Assembly (NCBI GenBank): GCA_035041965.1 | Contig: JAPYMA010003042.1 | Span: 62,001 to 126,000 of the forward strand | Reading direction: 5' to 3' | DNA: 64,000 nucleotides | Origin: Anisakis pegreffii | Taxonomy: Eukaryota; Nematoda; Chromadorea; Rhabditida; Anisakidae | In this document: positions 15,001-27,925 of the stretch, in pieces | How positions within the stretch are numbered: the first letter of the stretch is position 1 | Layout of the letters: each line of letters begins with the position of its first letter | Position numbers and translations under genes: made by a program | The notes under the pieces: generated by a model | Databases searched by the model: none | What the model was told of the DNA's origin: nothing | Seen by the model: only the letters and a program-made list of their open reading frames with translations

Positions 15001-18000
15001 TTTGGTACCGTCGTAGAGAGGAGATTCTATTCTACAAGAATATTATATATGTTGTCGAGAGATTTCGTTTAGCTCAAAAGATATAGATGGATTTCTGAAG
15101 ATATATCAACTAAACGTCGATCATTCATACATTACAATAGGAATATCATGGGTACCATCTTCAACCTGCCTGTCTCCTCAAGTTTGCCCACTAACATATC
15201 AATTTTTAGAGTTACCGTTCGTAGAGAGGGAGATTCTCACTTCTACAAGAATATTATATATATTGTTTCCAGAGATTTCGTTTACGCCTAAAAGATATAG
15301 ATGTGATTTCTGAAGATATAATCAAACGCAACGCTCGATCATTCATACATTACATTAGGAATATCATGTGGTACCATCTTCTAACCTGCAACGGTCTCCT
15401 CAAGTTTGGCCCACTACCACCATATCATTTAATTTCTGGAAATGCTCGAGAGGAGATTCTGGCCTCACAAGAATATTATATATGTTGTCGAGAGATTCGC
15501 GTTTAAGCTCTCAGGTGATATAGATGGATTTCTGAAGATATATCATCTAAACGTCGATCATTCATACATTACAATAGGAATATCATGGGTACCATCTTCA
15601 ACCTGCCTGTCTCCTCAAGTTTGCCCACTCAACATATCAATTTTTTGGTACCGTCGTAGAGAGGAGATTCTTATTCTACAAGAATATTATATATGTTGTC
15701 GAGAGATTTCGTTTAGCTCAAAAGATATAGATGGATTTCTGAAGATATATCAACTAAACGTCGATCATTCATACATTACAATAGGAATATCATGGGTACC
15801 ATCTTCAACCTGCCTGTCTCCTCAAGTTTGCCCACTAACATATCAATTTTTTGGTACCGTCGTAGAGAGGAGATTCTATTCTACAAGAATATTATATATG
15901 TTGTCGAGAGATTTCGTTTAGCTCAAAAGATATAGATGGATTTCTGAAGATATATCAACTAAACGTCGATCATTCATACATTACAATAGGAATATCATGG
16001 GTACCATCTTCAACCTGCCTGTCTCCTCAAGTTTGCCCACTAACATATCAATTTTTTGGTACCGTCGTAGAGAGGAGATTCTATTCTACAAGAATATTAT
16101 ATATGTTGTCGAGAGATTTCGTTTAGCTCAAAAGATATAGATGGATTTCTGAAGATATATCAACTAAACGTCGATCATTCATACATTACAATAGGAATAT
16201 CATGGGTACCATCTTCAACCTGCCTGTCTCCTCAAGTTTGCCCACTAACATATCAATTTTTTGGTACCGTCGTAGAGAGGAGATTCTATTCTACAAGAAT
16301 ATTATATATGTTGTCGAGAGATTTCGTTTAGCTCAAAAGATATAGATGGATTTCTGAAGATATATCAACTAAACGTCGATCATTCATACATTACAATAGG
16401 AATATCATGGGTACCATCTTCAACCTGCCTGTCTCCTCAAGTTTGCCCACTAACATATCAATTTTTTGGTACCGTCGTAGAGAGGAGATTCTATTCTACA
16501 AGAATATTATATATGTTGTCGAGAGATTTCGTTTAGCTCAAAAGATATAGATGGATTTCTGAAGATATATCAACTAAACGTCGATCATTCATACATTACA
16601 ATAGGAATATCATGGGTACCATCTTCAACCTGCCTGTCTCCTCAAGTTTGCCCACTAACATATCAATTTTTTGGTACCGTCGTAGAGAGGAGATTCTATT
16701 CTACAAGAATATTATATATGTTGTCGAGAGATTTCGTTTAGCTCAAAAGATATAGATGGATTTCTGAAGATATATCAACTAAACGTCGATCATTCATACA
16801 TTACAATAGGAATATCATGGGTACCATCTTCAACCTGCCTGTCTCCTCAAGTTTGCCCACTAACATATCAATTTTTTGGTACCGTCGTAGAGAGGAGATT
16901 CTATTCTACAAGAATATTATATATGTTGTCGAGAGATTTCGTTTAGCTCAAAAGATATAGATGGATTTCTGAAGATATATCAACTAAACGTCGATCATTC
17001 ATACATTACAATAGGAATATCATGGGTACCATCTTCAACCTGCCTGTCTCCTCAAGTTTGCCCACTATCATATCAATTTTTTGGTACCGTCGTAGAGAGG
17101 AGATCCTATTCTACAAGAATATTATAAATCAGAAGCGAGCTGTTTTGCTTGAATTTCTGGTGGTGTAATTGAGTGCCATTATTCCACTTGTCCAGTTTTT
17201 ATATTCATCGATTCAGAGCGATTCTGAAATGTCAGTTGTGTGAATTATAGGCTGAACGTTCACGTCGTCAATCCGAACTCGAATTGGCTGACGCCAAGGA
17301 AACGATTGGTGCTCTTACGGCGAGCAATGGACAGTTGTCAGCAATGAAACGAAAGCTTGAAGTTGATATGGACGTGAGTTCATGTTCAGCTTTTCTTCCT
17401 TAAATTGTCTCAATGTTTTCAAACGCTGTTTTCACTTACCATTATTTAATCACTTGCCTACTAGCAAGGTGATCAGATTCCGATTCTAGCGTCCGAGTTT
17501 GTTCAATATTCAAATGAATATAGTGTAATGACGACCCTCTCGCATGATCACATAATGTTCGAATAAATATCTGCTATTGATGCTTACTATTAGTTAGCTG
17601 AACATCTTCGATCCATCCGTTGTGTTGATGATTGACCATTAAAGATTGCTGCTACTAAAATATTTGCAGCAACTTCATGCCGAGATCAGTGAAGCGTTAA
17701 GTGACTTAAAAAATACCGACGATCGTTGTAAGAAAGCCATGATGGATGCGTCACGCTTGGCTGAAGAGCTGCGCGCTGAACAAGAGCATTCGCAGAACCT
17801 TGATAGACAAAAGAAAGGATTCGAGTTGCAAATCAAGGTATCGCAGGCAGTAACAGTCTGTTGAGAGTTACTTTGATACACAGCTGTTGCAACCTCTTAT
17901 TCCACGTTTTAATTGACACGGTTGATTATCAGGAAGGCATTCATTCATTTCACTCAATGCACACGATGGATTTTTTCGGTTCAAGTTATTATTCAATTAA

Positions 18001-19612
18001 ATCGGATTGCTCAAATGGTCACAAATGCTTTCAGGAAATGCAGTCACATCTCGATGAAGCGGAAGCATCCGCGATGAAAGGTGGCAAACGAATTCTGGCA
18101 AAGTTGGATCAACGAGTGCGGGAATTGGAGAGTGAATTGGCCGAGGAGTGCCGAAGACACGGCGAAACTCAAAAGACTCTTCGTAATAAGGATCGTCGAG
18201 TCCGTGAACTAGCGTTCCAAGTTGACGAGGACAAGAAAGCCGCTGAACGTATGTACGATTTGGTGGAGAAACTTCAAGGCAAAATTAAAACCTATAAACG
18301 ACAAGTGGAAGAAGCGGTATGTTGCTTCATTCGGTACTCACAATCAGTACCATTTTACTAATAAATGTCTTGAACCAAAAAAGAAACGATCAGACAAACA
18401 ACGATAAGTATGCAAAACGATCGAATAATCAATGCAGTTTGCTCACTGCTAGTTTGTGTGCCGCATTCTCCCCATGGCATCATTCCTGGTTTCTAAGACA
18501 ACAACAAAGCCAAATTACTTACTTATGAATAAGAAGGAAATTGTCTAGTTCAGCAAACGATCTGATTAGAGTGCTCAAATTTTCTTTGTCTTCAGTTGGT
18601 GTTAGAATTACTTGGATTAGTTATGAGCAATTATCATGGCGTTCGAGCAATACTGATCCTTTGCACAGATTAAAAATTGTTGTGTGATTCGTTGTGGAAG
18701 GAATTTCCAATCAATTTTTTATCTTAAAGCGGACACATTTGAGAATTGGCTTCATTTTTTTTGTTGAGATTGCTCAGATTTTCCGCGTAACTGTGTCAAT
18801 TAATCGGAAATCGTCGACTTTCAGGAAGAGCTTGCCAATCAGAATTTGGCTAAATATCGTCAGCTACAGCACATGTTAGAAGATGCCGAAGAGCGTGCCG
18901 ACATCGCCGAGAATTCTCTGTCGAAAATGCGTGCCAAATCCCGGTCTGGTTCAATGATCGGCAAAGGTTTATCGCATTCGGTGAGAAGTTATCATCACAA
19001 AATTTGCAAATTCGTCATGTTTAAGGAAAAGAGAAATGTTGAGCCTCAAATTTTCACTCTAACTCTCCTTTAAGCAATAACATATTGTTCAACATTAAAC
19101 GATACTTCGCGAGAAATCGCTTGCGTTGTTAAGTGCATTTTGGAATATTCATTTGCATCTCATACTGAAATCTCGTTTGGAATCTCATACTCATATTCGT
19201 TCGCACGGTAGGCATTAAGAATGTATGAGGAGATCCATACAGCATATATTGTAAGAAAATGCGATGTTAAATTACCTATAATTGATAATTCGGCAAAATT
19301 TATTAATGAGTTCCGCATAATCGAAATACGTTCATACTAAAGAGATTTTTGAACGATCGAAATTTAAACATATTGTAGTGCGAATTTCCACTCGTTCTGG
19401 TCAAAACTTCATCAACTTTATTCTCGAAATGATAACACGTAACCGTGCGCGAAGACCACTTTGCAATTTGACTCCTAGAGCAGATAATTCCAAGAATTGA
19501 CTCAATCTAATTGGATACGCTTCAGATGTCGAGTGCAGTAATTGGAGGTGCACCAGCTATGAGATCCGCTTCACGATCACACAGTAATGTCGATGACGTT
19601 GGAGAAGCATGA
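1..19612 (+). CDS. muscle (sarcomeric) myosin II heavy chain, 5'-truncated by window edge
   Basis: Actin-based motor of thick filaments. Exons: 1-51, 299-451, 767-937, 1008-1148, 1816-2002, 2237-2398, 2669-2786, 3079-3208, 3288-3424, 3715-3826, 4063-4281, 4408-4590, 4779-4844, 5128-5369, 5482-5629, 5830-5970, 6184-6296, 6479-6584, 6716-6828, 7049-7178, 7280-7452, 7673-7805, 8059-8238, 8377-8517, 8774-8944, 9069-9143, 9233-9325, 9576-9695, 17251-17373, 17670-17837, 18035-18316, 18825-18980, 19526-19612 (TGA). All phases join. Seen: switch II DIAGFE (exon 2), a Lys-rich actin loop (exon 6), the reactive-thiol helix [15 protein letters not shown] (exon 7), a neck with [14 protein letters not shown] (exon 10), then an uninterrupted heptad coiled-coil rod and a short Ser-rich tailpiece ending VDDVGEA. 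The rod motifs ([23 protein letters not shown]) are those of sarcomeric rather than non-muscle myosin. About 1574 residues are visible against a usual 1950 or so; the P-loop and switch I lie upstream. A few donors are weak (2003 gttcgt, 7806 gtcagc). The paralogue (body wall or pharynx) cannot be assigned. Confidence 0.96.
9748..9973. other. assembly gap (run of N) inside myosin intron
   Basis: There are 226 undetermined bases between the unique 5' part of the intron and the first readable satellite unit. The left boundary of the satellite array is hidden here. The gap length may be only an estimate. Confidence 0.99.
9974..17126. repeat. 205-bp tandem satellite array (about 35 units) in a myosin intron
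   Basis: Units begin at 9974, 10179, 10367, 10572, 10777, 10982, 11187, 11392 and so on, with a period of 205 bp. The unit at 10179 is 188 bp because of a 17-bp deletion. Each unit carries two GGTACC sites (ATGGGTACCATC and TTTTTTGGTACCGTCG). Most units look identical. Four blocks are strongly diverged, with many small insertions and substitutions: about 11422-11721, 12021-12242, 13768-14000 and 15208-15545. The array stops at about 17126, roughly 125 bp before the exon at 17251. The period is not a multiple of three and every frame meets stops within a few hundred bases, so open frames here are incidental. The whole array lies inside the single intron 9696-17250 and should be spliced out. 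Confidence 0.97.
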
Positions 19613-22600
19613 AAATTGAGAGGATGCGAATGCAAAACTATCAAAAAAAGAAAACTTTCCGTGAATAACGAATAACGAGATAGATCACTCAACGAACCTT
19701 CAATTGTACATCGCTATTACTATGTCGACAATTTGATTTAATGCAATTAATTTCACTGCAAATGTAAATATATTTATCTCATAATACAATTGCTTTTTAA
19801 ATTAATTTCATCTTTTTGTTGTTGTTCAATTGAAATATTCATGTGCTAAACAATCTTTTCCTACTGATTATTTTTATGGTACGTACATTTTGCATTCGAC
19901 TAATTTCCACTGAACGTTAGCAACGAAAAGCGTTAGTTATTACACGTGCATGTATCCATATATTTCTTTACGTTTCTATTCGTGCATTGCGGCGAGTGCT
20001 ATTTTGAGAGTGCTTATTTGCATTTTTCTCATTCTTGCGTTAGCTCGTGATCGAATATTTCCAACAAATTCCTTTCATTCATTATCGTGATTTTCTTTGA
20101 AAATCATTCTCGTTCCGCCTGAAGAATTTATGCAATTGGACGATTCGGTGCCATGTACTCATTCGATCGTGCCGTGTAAAGCGTCAAATGATGTCCATTC
20201 GAATCTGCATCTTATTCACGCGTAGAATCATTATACTATCAAATTTCCTGAATATCAATCAGAACATCTTTTTTCGCCGAATTCCTTTGTTTCACCGAAA
20301 CCTGATGATGATATCTGATTAACGAACAAAATATTTACGATGTGTTCATTCAGTATTGTGCTCATTCCTATTGTCAATGCTATGCGAAACGCTTTCGACA
20401 TCGCTCATTATTGGTGATGGCATCCGACCGACGACAGATCTGAAAAGTCCGACAATTCGGTTAGAATTCCGACATCCGGACTCTGACGGAACATTCCGGC
20501 ACTCGTTCGAAATGATGAAATTCATCGGATCCCGACTGACACCAGTCAAATTTCAAAGCTCGCATGCCATCACTACGCATAATTGCACGCGATTTTTGAT
20601 GATTTTATTTTTCTTCATTTTACCAAATATTATTTATTTCATTAAACGATTCGACTTCATAAATGATTTCACTCACAAAATATTGACACAATTTTGCATC
20701 TCATTTTCAAACTCCACTATATTTTCGACCTATTTCTATGAGTTATTCTTTCATCGTTAGCGCACCTGCTCAGGAACTGTGTAATTGCTTTACTTGATGG
20801 GATCGGTGACAGAATACGGTCATGCGGTCTTGGGGCTAGTGAATTATGGCAGTTCCTCGTGATCATTTCCATCGCATGCTCCAACAAATGAGGTTTTTTT
20901 GGTTGTGTTCCTGCTCAAGCAAGCTTCTTCCATCCAAACGACAACTTAGAACGGAGCACCTGGAGGCCACCAGCTAATTTATGGTGATCGTGATACATCT
21001 GCAGTCTTGATAAATCATTCTACTCACTGCCGGATGATGTTAAGTTAAAAAATAGATTAAAATCGCTTGTACCCATCCACGATCGTCAACTGACAATTAA
21101 CGGCCAGTTTCATTATAACAGGTGAGTGTTTTAGTTCAGCTCTGAAGAGCGCCATTCAAGCGGCACTCCCGCTTGACACAAATGTGTTCATGAGTAAAAA
21201 GATTATGGAATCAGGAACGAATAACGAATAGGATATGCAATGATAAATGAGTGAACTCCGTTGGAACCATTAATATTGCCGTGTGCAAATCATTCTGAAG
21301 TGTTCCACTCTAGAGCGACTTCACATGAACGACTTTTAACGTTCGCTTACTCGAACATTTTCGTCGTCATTTATTGTTCTTCTATTGAGCATACCTCTAG
21401 TAATTTTTTTTTTGTTTTCAGTGCATGATGCACTGAACACCTCTTTATTTAACTGCATATCGATTCTCCTCGTCAATGAGAAGTTCGTCGTTTCGAATTA
21501 GCATTGGCTCAGTGCTTGTTCAATTTCAAATTACGCTTCAAGCAAGCAGCACGCAAATATAATCCATCCGTCCATCCAGCTCAAGGAATGAACGTCGAAT
21601 GCAAAGAAATCATCATGCCGCAATGGCGTTGGCTTCAATTTGTGTTGACGGAAATTCGCGTCACTTTTTCTTCGCGTCGTACTCGACGCAATCGTTTTGT
21701 TTTCCATTATCCCTTTGTATTTATCGCCGTCGTATTTCATCCACCAACCATACATATCTGTATTGAATCAATCGCACTCAAAAAAGAAACCACAACCTTT
21801 CTTTGTGTATCGCCGCTCACTGAACCAGACATGCTGGGTTAGCAACAACAACGCTCAACAAAAGTACGAAACATCCGAAGAAGTATGTGCTCATCGGAGC
21901 ATATACTACACGAATGGACAATGAATCAGTATGAATTAATGAAAAGTAATTTATCAAGGGAAGTCATGCTTAGGTTTCTGCTCGGCTGATTGAAGGGATA
22001 AGGTCTTTCGCTGTTGTGACGACTTCAGTGAAGCATTTTGCACTAGATATTGCAGATCAAATACTGGTGTGGCTGTCAATGTTGTAATGAAATATCTCCT
22101 TTTTGATGTTGACCATTGATAGCGTAGATGCAAGTGAAAAGTGTGTGCGTACATTCTAGCAATTAAAAATGTGATTAGTTGAATTTTAGAGCTTGATAGA
22201 CAACTCAAATGAGAATGCACTCATAGTTTCACGCAAAAAAAATTGAATATTCCTCTTTTCTCGTTCCTCCCGTCGCACATATTTGATAATTTCGTTTAGA
22301 CGCTGTCATCAACACTCACTTCTTCGTTTCCAACTCAATCACAGATTCATATTCCCCTCATCGTGGTGGTTATTGATGAAGAATTTTTCAGTCAATGCCT
22401 AGAAAATTTGTTAATGAGTTTTCTCGTTCAAACGCAGGCAACGTGATTGTGTTTTGAAATCTTCAGAATTTTAATAACGCCTGCAATTCCGAATAACTTT
22501 GTGAGAGTCTCAGAAGTTTTCTCAGAACGACCAAGCAATTATGAATTTTTACGCTGGCTCATTCAAATCATGTTCTTTTCGCATCAACTGAGAGAGACCA

Positions 22601-25600
22601 TGAAGGTGCTCCCCGATTTTGTCGTCCAAATTATTCGCACACTTCGATTTTAGTTAGTTTTGTTTTCTTCTTGCTCAATAAAAACTCTTGCACGCACACA
22701 GTTTTGCACTGATTTCCTATAGCAATGAGACTGCAACAAGGAGCCGTCCGTCATCGTTTTAAAATCGTAAGCGTGCTCTATGCAATTTGCTCTCCAAATG
22801 AAATTTCCATATTTCATTCAGTCGTAAACGATGCGATTTCATTGAAAAAAAGAGGATGTGAATCAGCTCAAAACGTGCGGAATTGAGGTTAACGAAATTG
22901 TCGTTCTAGTCTGCAATAACGTGCTCATCGAAAACGCATATGTTTCCATGCAACTGTTGCCAAACGCTGCTTTTATTGCCGTAATTCTCTCGAAACACAT
23001 TCTGAAAATTTACAATGATATCCGTCTGAGTGGAATTAGAATCCCTGAATGAAGTGGAATCTCTGAAGGTTCATTTTGAATAGCATTCCGCGCTGAGAAT
23101 TGAAGTTAGATGTTCAGCGTGAAATATGCGAGTGAATTATTCATCGTATTCGATTCAGAATCGCTATTTGAATCGCATTCATTTGAGATTTTGGGCGTTA
23201 AGCCCTTACATATGAACAAGGTGATTCATTATTTATATATAATGCGAGTGAGAAACCTTAGTTTCTCGTCAATTAATTCCGTATTGTATGATAACTAATT
23301 CTCATTCGTTTAGCCGCACAATGAATAGAGTTTGGCATTGAATATCACATGAAACATTGGCTGAATCGATGAAATTTCTGACCGTTGCGAACAGGCATAA
23401 AGACCATAACTTATTCTGTTTTCAGCATCAAATCTGAACTTCCTTCCCAACCGTACACGCTTCTAACTTCATCAGACTTCACAGCCTGGCCAATGACGCT
23501 CCTTTACTATCGCCATCGAATGATCGACACTTCGGAATGTAGTGATACGTTTTCGATTGTTTCGGTGTTCATGGTTTACTACTAGTCAACATAATACACT
23601 TAGCTGTGTTCAGCTCATTCTCACGAAGATTCGAATCACTCCACAATACGAATACAATTTGTTGAAGTATCACTTTGTCAACAGCTTAGAAGTTGAGTGT
23701 GTTTCATATTTACTGAATGATGACGTCTCAAAACCGTCGTCGATATAGTGCCTACACAGCTATACTCGTTTTCGTAATTTATGCGAACTCTTCATGGAAT
23801 GGATCTATGAATTGCTGCGGTTTATTTTCGTCGATTCTCAGTTCTATATTGACATTGTGTGCTTAAATTCCGAAGCTAAGATTCAGTTCACTATAAATGT
23901 TCTATATGTTTTACCTGCAAACATCCGAATTGAGTGCTCAGTAATTGACTTAATTAATAGTGGCTCATTTCCTGTTGAGCGCAGTGAAAAGCTACTGTAT
24001 TATATTGATCTAGGGACGTAAGCATCCAACTACTGACGGGTAGCAACATGATGACTTTGCGTACAAAAAAAAGAAGTTGGTCTTTCTGAGGAACTCTCAA
24101 TAGAGATCTTCTTCTAAGGACTCTTTAAGCATATGCTGAGCACTTTTTTAATTATGAAAATATTGACAAGTTGAAATGCACTCAAGATTCAGGATTAATT
24201 TTGCAACGCATCTGACAAGTTATTCTTACTTTAAGGAGTCATTTCGAATTTCGCATTGTCAAATGAGCTTATCTTCGAAACATCCATTAATGCTCCTGCA
24301 CAAGTCAGTCGCAAACTCAATTTGGACAACCACATCATAAGTTCATTATTAGTGGATCGTTGAAATGAAAGAGTTGTTTTGCTGCGAAACGTTTCAACCA
24401 TTTGTGGAGTTCATCCCGATTTTGCGGGTGACTGCACTAAACGATTAGAACAATCGAGCAGAACAATTGCAAGCAACAGTCGTTTGAGCTTTTTCAACCA
24501 TGGTTTATGTATTTCCTCGCGAAAGACTTCTCTAAGATTTCGTGAGCCATTCGCTACGAATATGTCTAACTGACAACGCTGTCACCGCATAATTACGATT
24601 ACGGATTTGTTCCATGATTATGCGGCATATCTATTAGTGTACAGGTGCGTTCTATTGAGATTAAATGCTTCTGTGATTTGATCATGCCTTTTCGGTACCA
24701 CTATTTGCACGACTTTGTTTAATGCACACGTGAAATGCATCTGAACGTTTTCTGTGGCGAATACCTTAAGCTCAACGCATGGCAAAGGCTCATTCAGGGT
24801 ATTCGTGGTTGGCGGATTTTCATCTTCAGATTCTTGGATGAATATTACAAGAAGATTTTTGAAGAGTCTCGAATCGCACATCGATAGAAATTCCATATTT
24901 CGTTTCACTTATTCATGATGAAACGTTCGTTGCAAACACTTCAAATTGACTCCTTTTTTACACTCGTCGTGCTAATTCTCAATCAAATGCATGTGATACC
25001 TTCATGATCTACTTGCAGTCAAAATGGTGGGTATTTTATCATTGTACTCTGATAAGTTCTTCACATATTAAGGACTTGTTCTGAAATATCGTTCGCAAAA
25101 TAGCGCAGTCATTTGGTTTCCTATTCTTCTCCCGTATGAAATTCACTGCCTGCGATTGATCCAATTATCAGTTCTTGTGACAGACCAATTATTTTCTTTC
25201 GTGAACCGTAAACTACACTCATCGAATTCACTGGCTCCGAATATGCTCATTGAGGATTAATTGTTTTTTCAACAAGTATTTATTGACAATCTTATTTACA
25301 CCAAATAGTTTGTGATACTGTTCAATTTTAGAATATTCACGCGATTGCGTGAACATACGCATAAACAAACGTGCCGTGCCGTTGCTCTTCTCAAAACATA
25401 TCCTTCAATTTCATGCCTTGTTATTCGCAGTGAACGAAACGGGTAAGGGATGATACGCACTTGATAGTGTTCCTCAACATTACACCAACTAGCAACTCAT
25501 CTTTAAAAAAAGCAATTGTTGAACCATAAATTCGCATCTGAACCGCAAAACAAAGAGCCTTCAGTCATAAATTCGCATCTCAACCTCGAAAAAGTGACAC

Positions 25601-25655
25601 CCAATAAATATTAAAACGCCCTTGTTGTACCGCTAATTGAGACGATTAATCAAGA
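19613..25655. other. 3' flank of myosin and intergenic region
   Basis: This is AT-rich sequence with dense stops in all frames. Apart from the exon-like segment at 21005-21121 and a weak short ATG exon candidate (22725-22766), I see no gene. No clear AATAAA signal was found close behind the myosin stop. The AT-rich stretch at 19740-19810 is the most likely 3' UTR and cleavage zone. Confidence 0.5.
21005..21121 (+). CDS. orphan exon-like segment of unknown gene
   Basis: An open segment lies between a consensus acceptor (ATCTGCAG before 21005) and a strong donor (GTGAGT at 21122). It encodes 38 full codons reading LDKSFYSLPDDVKLKNRLKS and then LVPIHDRQLTINGQFHYN. It enters with one base completing a codon and leaves with two bases, which is the phase needed to splice into the channel exon at 50417. 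Composition looks coding: it is charged and not low complexity. No start exon upstream was found. It may be an internal exon of a longer 5' isoform of the TWK channel, part of an unrecognised gene, or chance. I do not recognise the protein. Confidence 0.3.
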
Positions 25656-25822
25656 ATGAGGCCCGAGAATATTGTTGCATTCGAAGTGGACGGCACAACT
25701 GCTAAACATGCCAACATCAGTAAGTTTCGTACATCCAGCACCACTGACAACTCCGCTTATCTTCTACTTCGACGTCAAGTGATGAACCTGCTGCCAGTTC
25801 TGCCAAACAGCACATATTACAA
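25656..25822 (+). CDS. candidate alternative first exon 1a of the TWK channel
   Basis: An ATG preceded in frame by TAA opens 55 codons beginning MRPENIVAFEVDGTTAKHAN and ending LPVLPNSTYY, followed by two bases AA and a perfect donor GTAAGT at 25823. The two leftover bases plus the T that begins the exon at 50417 make Asn, and the frame continues into AERLNLYLDRQD. No other downstream exon in the next 20 kb fits better. It would give a cytosolic N-terminus ahead of membrane segment 1. The implied intron is about 24.6 kb. The assignment to the channel is inference from phase and position; the exon itself is well supported by start, frame and donor. Confidence 0.5.
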
Positions 25823-27370
25823 GTAAGTCTTCTTGACAGTTAGCATTTCGCATTGTTCTTCTACTATCTTCAACAAGATTGCATCTGACGAATTATGAAT
25901 TAGAAGGGTGATGAGTGTGTTAATAAGTGCTTAAAACATTCCATTTTCCTTGCGAAAGCCTTTCATTGACAAAGCAGACACTATTTGTTGTACTTTTGGT
26001 ACGGGAAGTGATATGAGGAAATGAGCATGTGTCCATTGTTGGACTGTGTCTGCTATGTGATCGTCATCGTCATCTGCTTGACATCATTTATTAATCATTT
26101 AATTCGAACGGAATTTGCTAATTTCTGATTGAAGCTGACATTTGAGGAATAGTGAAGTCATTGCTGAGCGAACAAATTCAAGCCTTTATTCAATTATTCA
26201 AGCGTTCATTTGAAAGGAAGCTCGGTCAGAACGAATGATAGTTTTTTTTTTCATTTCCGTGAGAGGCCGAAGATTATGCGTCGAATGATTATGTGTCTTT
26301 GGTGATAATTTCGATGCATTGCCGTGAGGTTCGTCCGTTCCAGAAGCTGCTTCAATTGTCTTGTGATCATTTTTTGCCAGCACATAGAGCAGCTCGTATT
26401 TTCCATGCAGCGATACGCGATGTTTGCTAACATAACGCAGCGATTCAAGGTGAATCTATCTAAGAAAGTTGTAATCGATTTATACATGAGATGCTAGAAT
26501 GACTGAAGAAGGAACATGTAAGCTTGCTGTAACATAAGCGCAAATCAAATATCAACCCAACTGATATCACATTTCAAGTTATCATCGTCTGCTTCCGTCG
26601 GAAGTATTCATGAAGATTTATTTTCTGGATTTCCGATTACTCTCAACTCAGATACGTATATACGCTGACATCATATCCGCCGTCCTCTCTGTTTTCACTA
26701 CAATGTTTCCCTCGTGATGGTTTTGGTTATATATCATAAACGTTTCAGCCAAAGCAGAAGTCATGCATACTCATCAGGTAGCAAGTAGAGACTTAACTAA
26801 CGAAGTATACGCAAACAAACTAGGGAACGGATGCAAAAAAACGATGAAGTCAGTCAAAGGAGCAGTCAGTGATTTCTTATTAGTGATTTCTTAATTCGGA
26901 AACCATGCGCGGCTATCATAATTTGCAATCAGCCTTAACGCAGTTCCACTCCACATTCGTCAGCAAATAATAATGATAACACTCCAATTGTGCACACAAA
27001 TGCGAACATGATGCACAGCTGGACGTAAATTGTTCCATGGAATATATTCAAAGGTAATCATAATTTTTGCTGTTTGTCAGCCACAAGTATGTCCGTAATT
27101 GTTGTGCATTCGAGTGAGTGCTCAAGTCGAAGTGCTTGTGTGTGTGTGTCTTGCCTGGAACTGCAATCGATTTTAGCAATATTACTGTTATTTTACTATT
27201 GTTATCATTAAGTGGAAACAGCATCCAAACAGTTACAAATAGTTCTGAATATTATCACTTCAAGTCAACATACTAATTGTATTCTGCAAAGATACAAAGC
27301 ATCGATTTCATTTCTGTTACTTCGTTATTAATATATTAATATCGTGGATAGTTGTTTTGGCCATCTCAAG

Positions 27371-27379
<9 letters not shown>

Positions 27380-27409
<30 letters not shown>
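27380..27409. repeat. (CAG)10 microsatellite
   Basis: Ten uninterrupted CAG triplets directly follow a short CAT run (27371-27379). No open frame or splice context makes them coding. Confidence 0.95.
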
Positions 27410-27412
<3 letters not shown>

Positions 27413-27835
27413 CTCATCATCTCATTAGCAGAACTCACCTATCATTGTAACTTCGGATTGTTCTCAACCAGAGTACTGACTCACTGCTCGGAGCACATTT
27501 TCATGGGCGAATAAAACGCGAACACGTTCTCTGAGCCAACCGCACTCAGTTGCTCAATTTACGTCATCTGAATCTGGAAATTTATTTGCTGAACACTGGT
27601 GAATGAATCATTCGTAATAAATGGCTACTGTCTACGTTGTATTATTGAGCTATTAATAACGAACTCCATGCTATTGACCCACATAATCACTGTCAACAAC
27701 AACAACAACAAGCTTCAGGCATTTAATGCCTGCCTGTGTTTATGAGTGCATTATGGATAAGGAGAAATTCGATTACGAAATGATTCCATGAATTGTTTCC
27801 GCATTTAGGCACCACACCATTCTCTATCGATCCCG

Positions 27836-27925
27836 ATGTGCTGCTTTGATTGTCAGCCGCGAATCAGTTCTTTTTGCTCTCCAAAAACCCTATTTAGTAA
27901 CCAACAATTAATTCACGCTCAACAG
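27836..27925 (+). CDS. candidate alternative first exon (phase 0) of the TWK channel
   Basis: Thirty codons begin MCCFDCQPRISSFCSPKTLF and end LIHAQQ, followed by donor CAG/GTAGAC. An acceptor-like GCATTTAG lies 27 bases upstream and could serve leader trans-splicing. It ends in phase 0 with Gln, as do the other phase-0 candidates 38656-38808 and 51781-51849 and the shared exon 50417-50537, so it could join directly to NIRIVLPHVG (52589). The donor is weaker than at the other candidates and the frame is short, so chance is possible. Confidence 0.3.

Noticed and set aside
9974..17126. Several open frames of 80-160 codons across the satellite
   Set aside because: They repeat the same translated unit, shift frame each unit (205 is not a multiple of three) and stop within it; they lie inside a myosin intron.
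20346..20760. 134-codon forward frame with a 67-codon minus-strand frame opposite, just behind myosin
   Set aside because: The first half looks coding-like, but no donor or acceptor in suitable phase joins it to anything, the second half is AT-rich and low in information, and no family is recognised.
22725..22766. 14-codon ATG segment (MRLQQGAVRHRFKI) with acceptor-like upstream site and GTAAGC donor, phase 0
   Set aside because: It fits the channel exon at 52589 by phase, but it is too short to separate from chance and is about 30 kb away.
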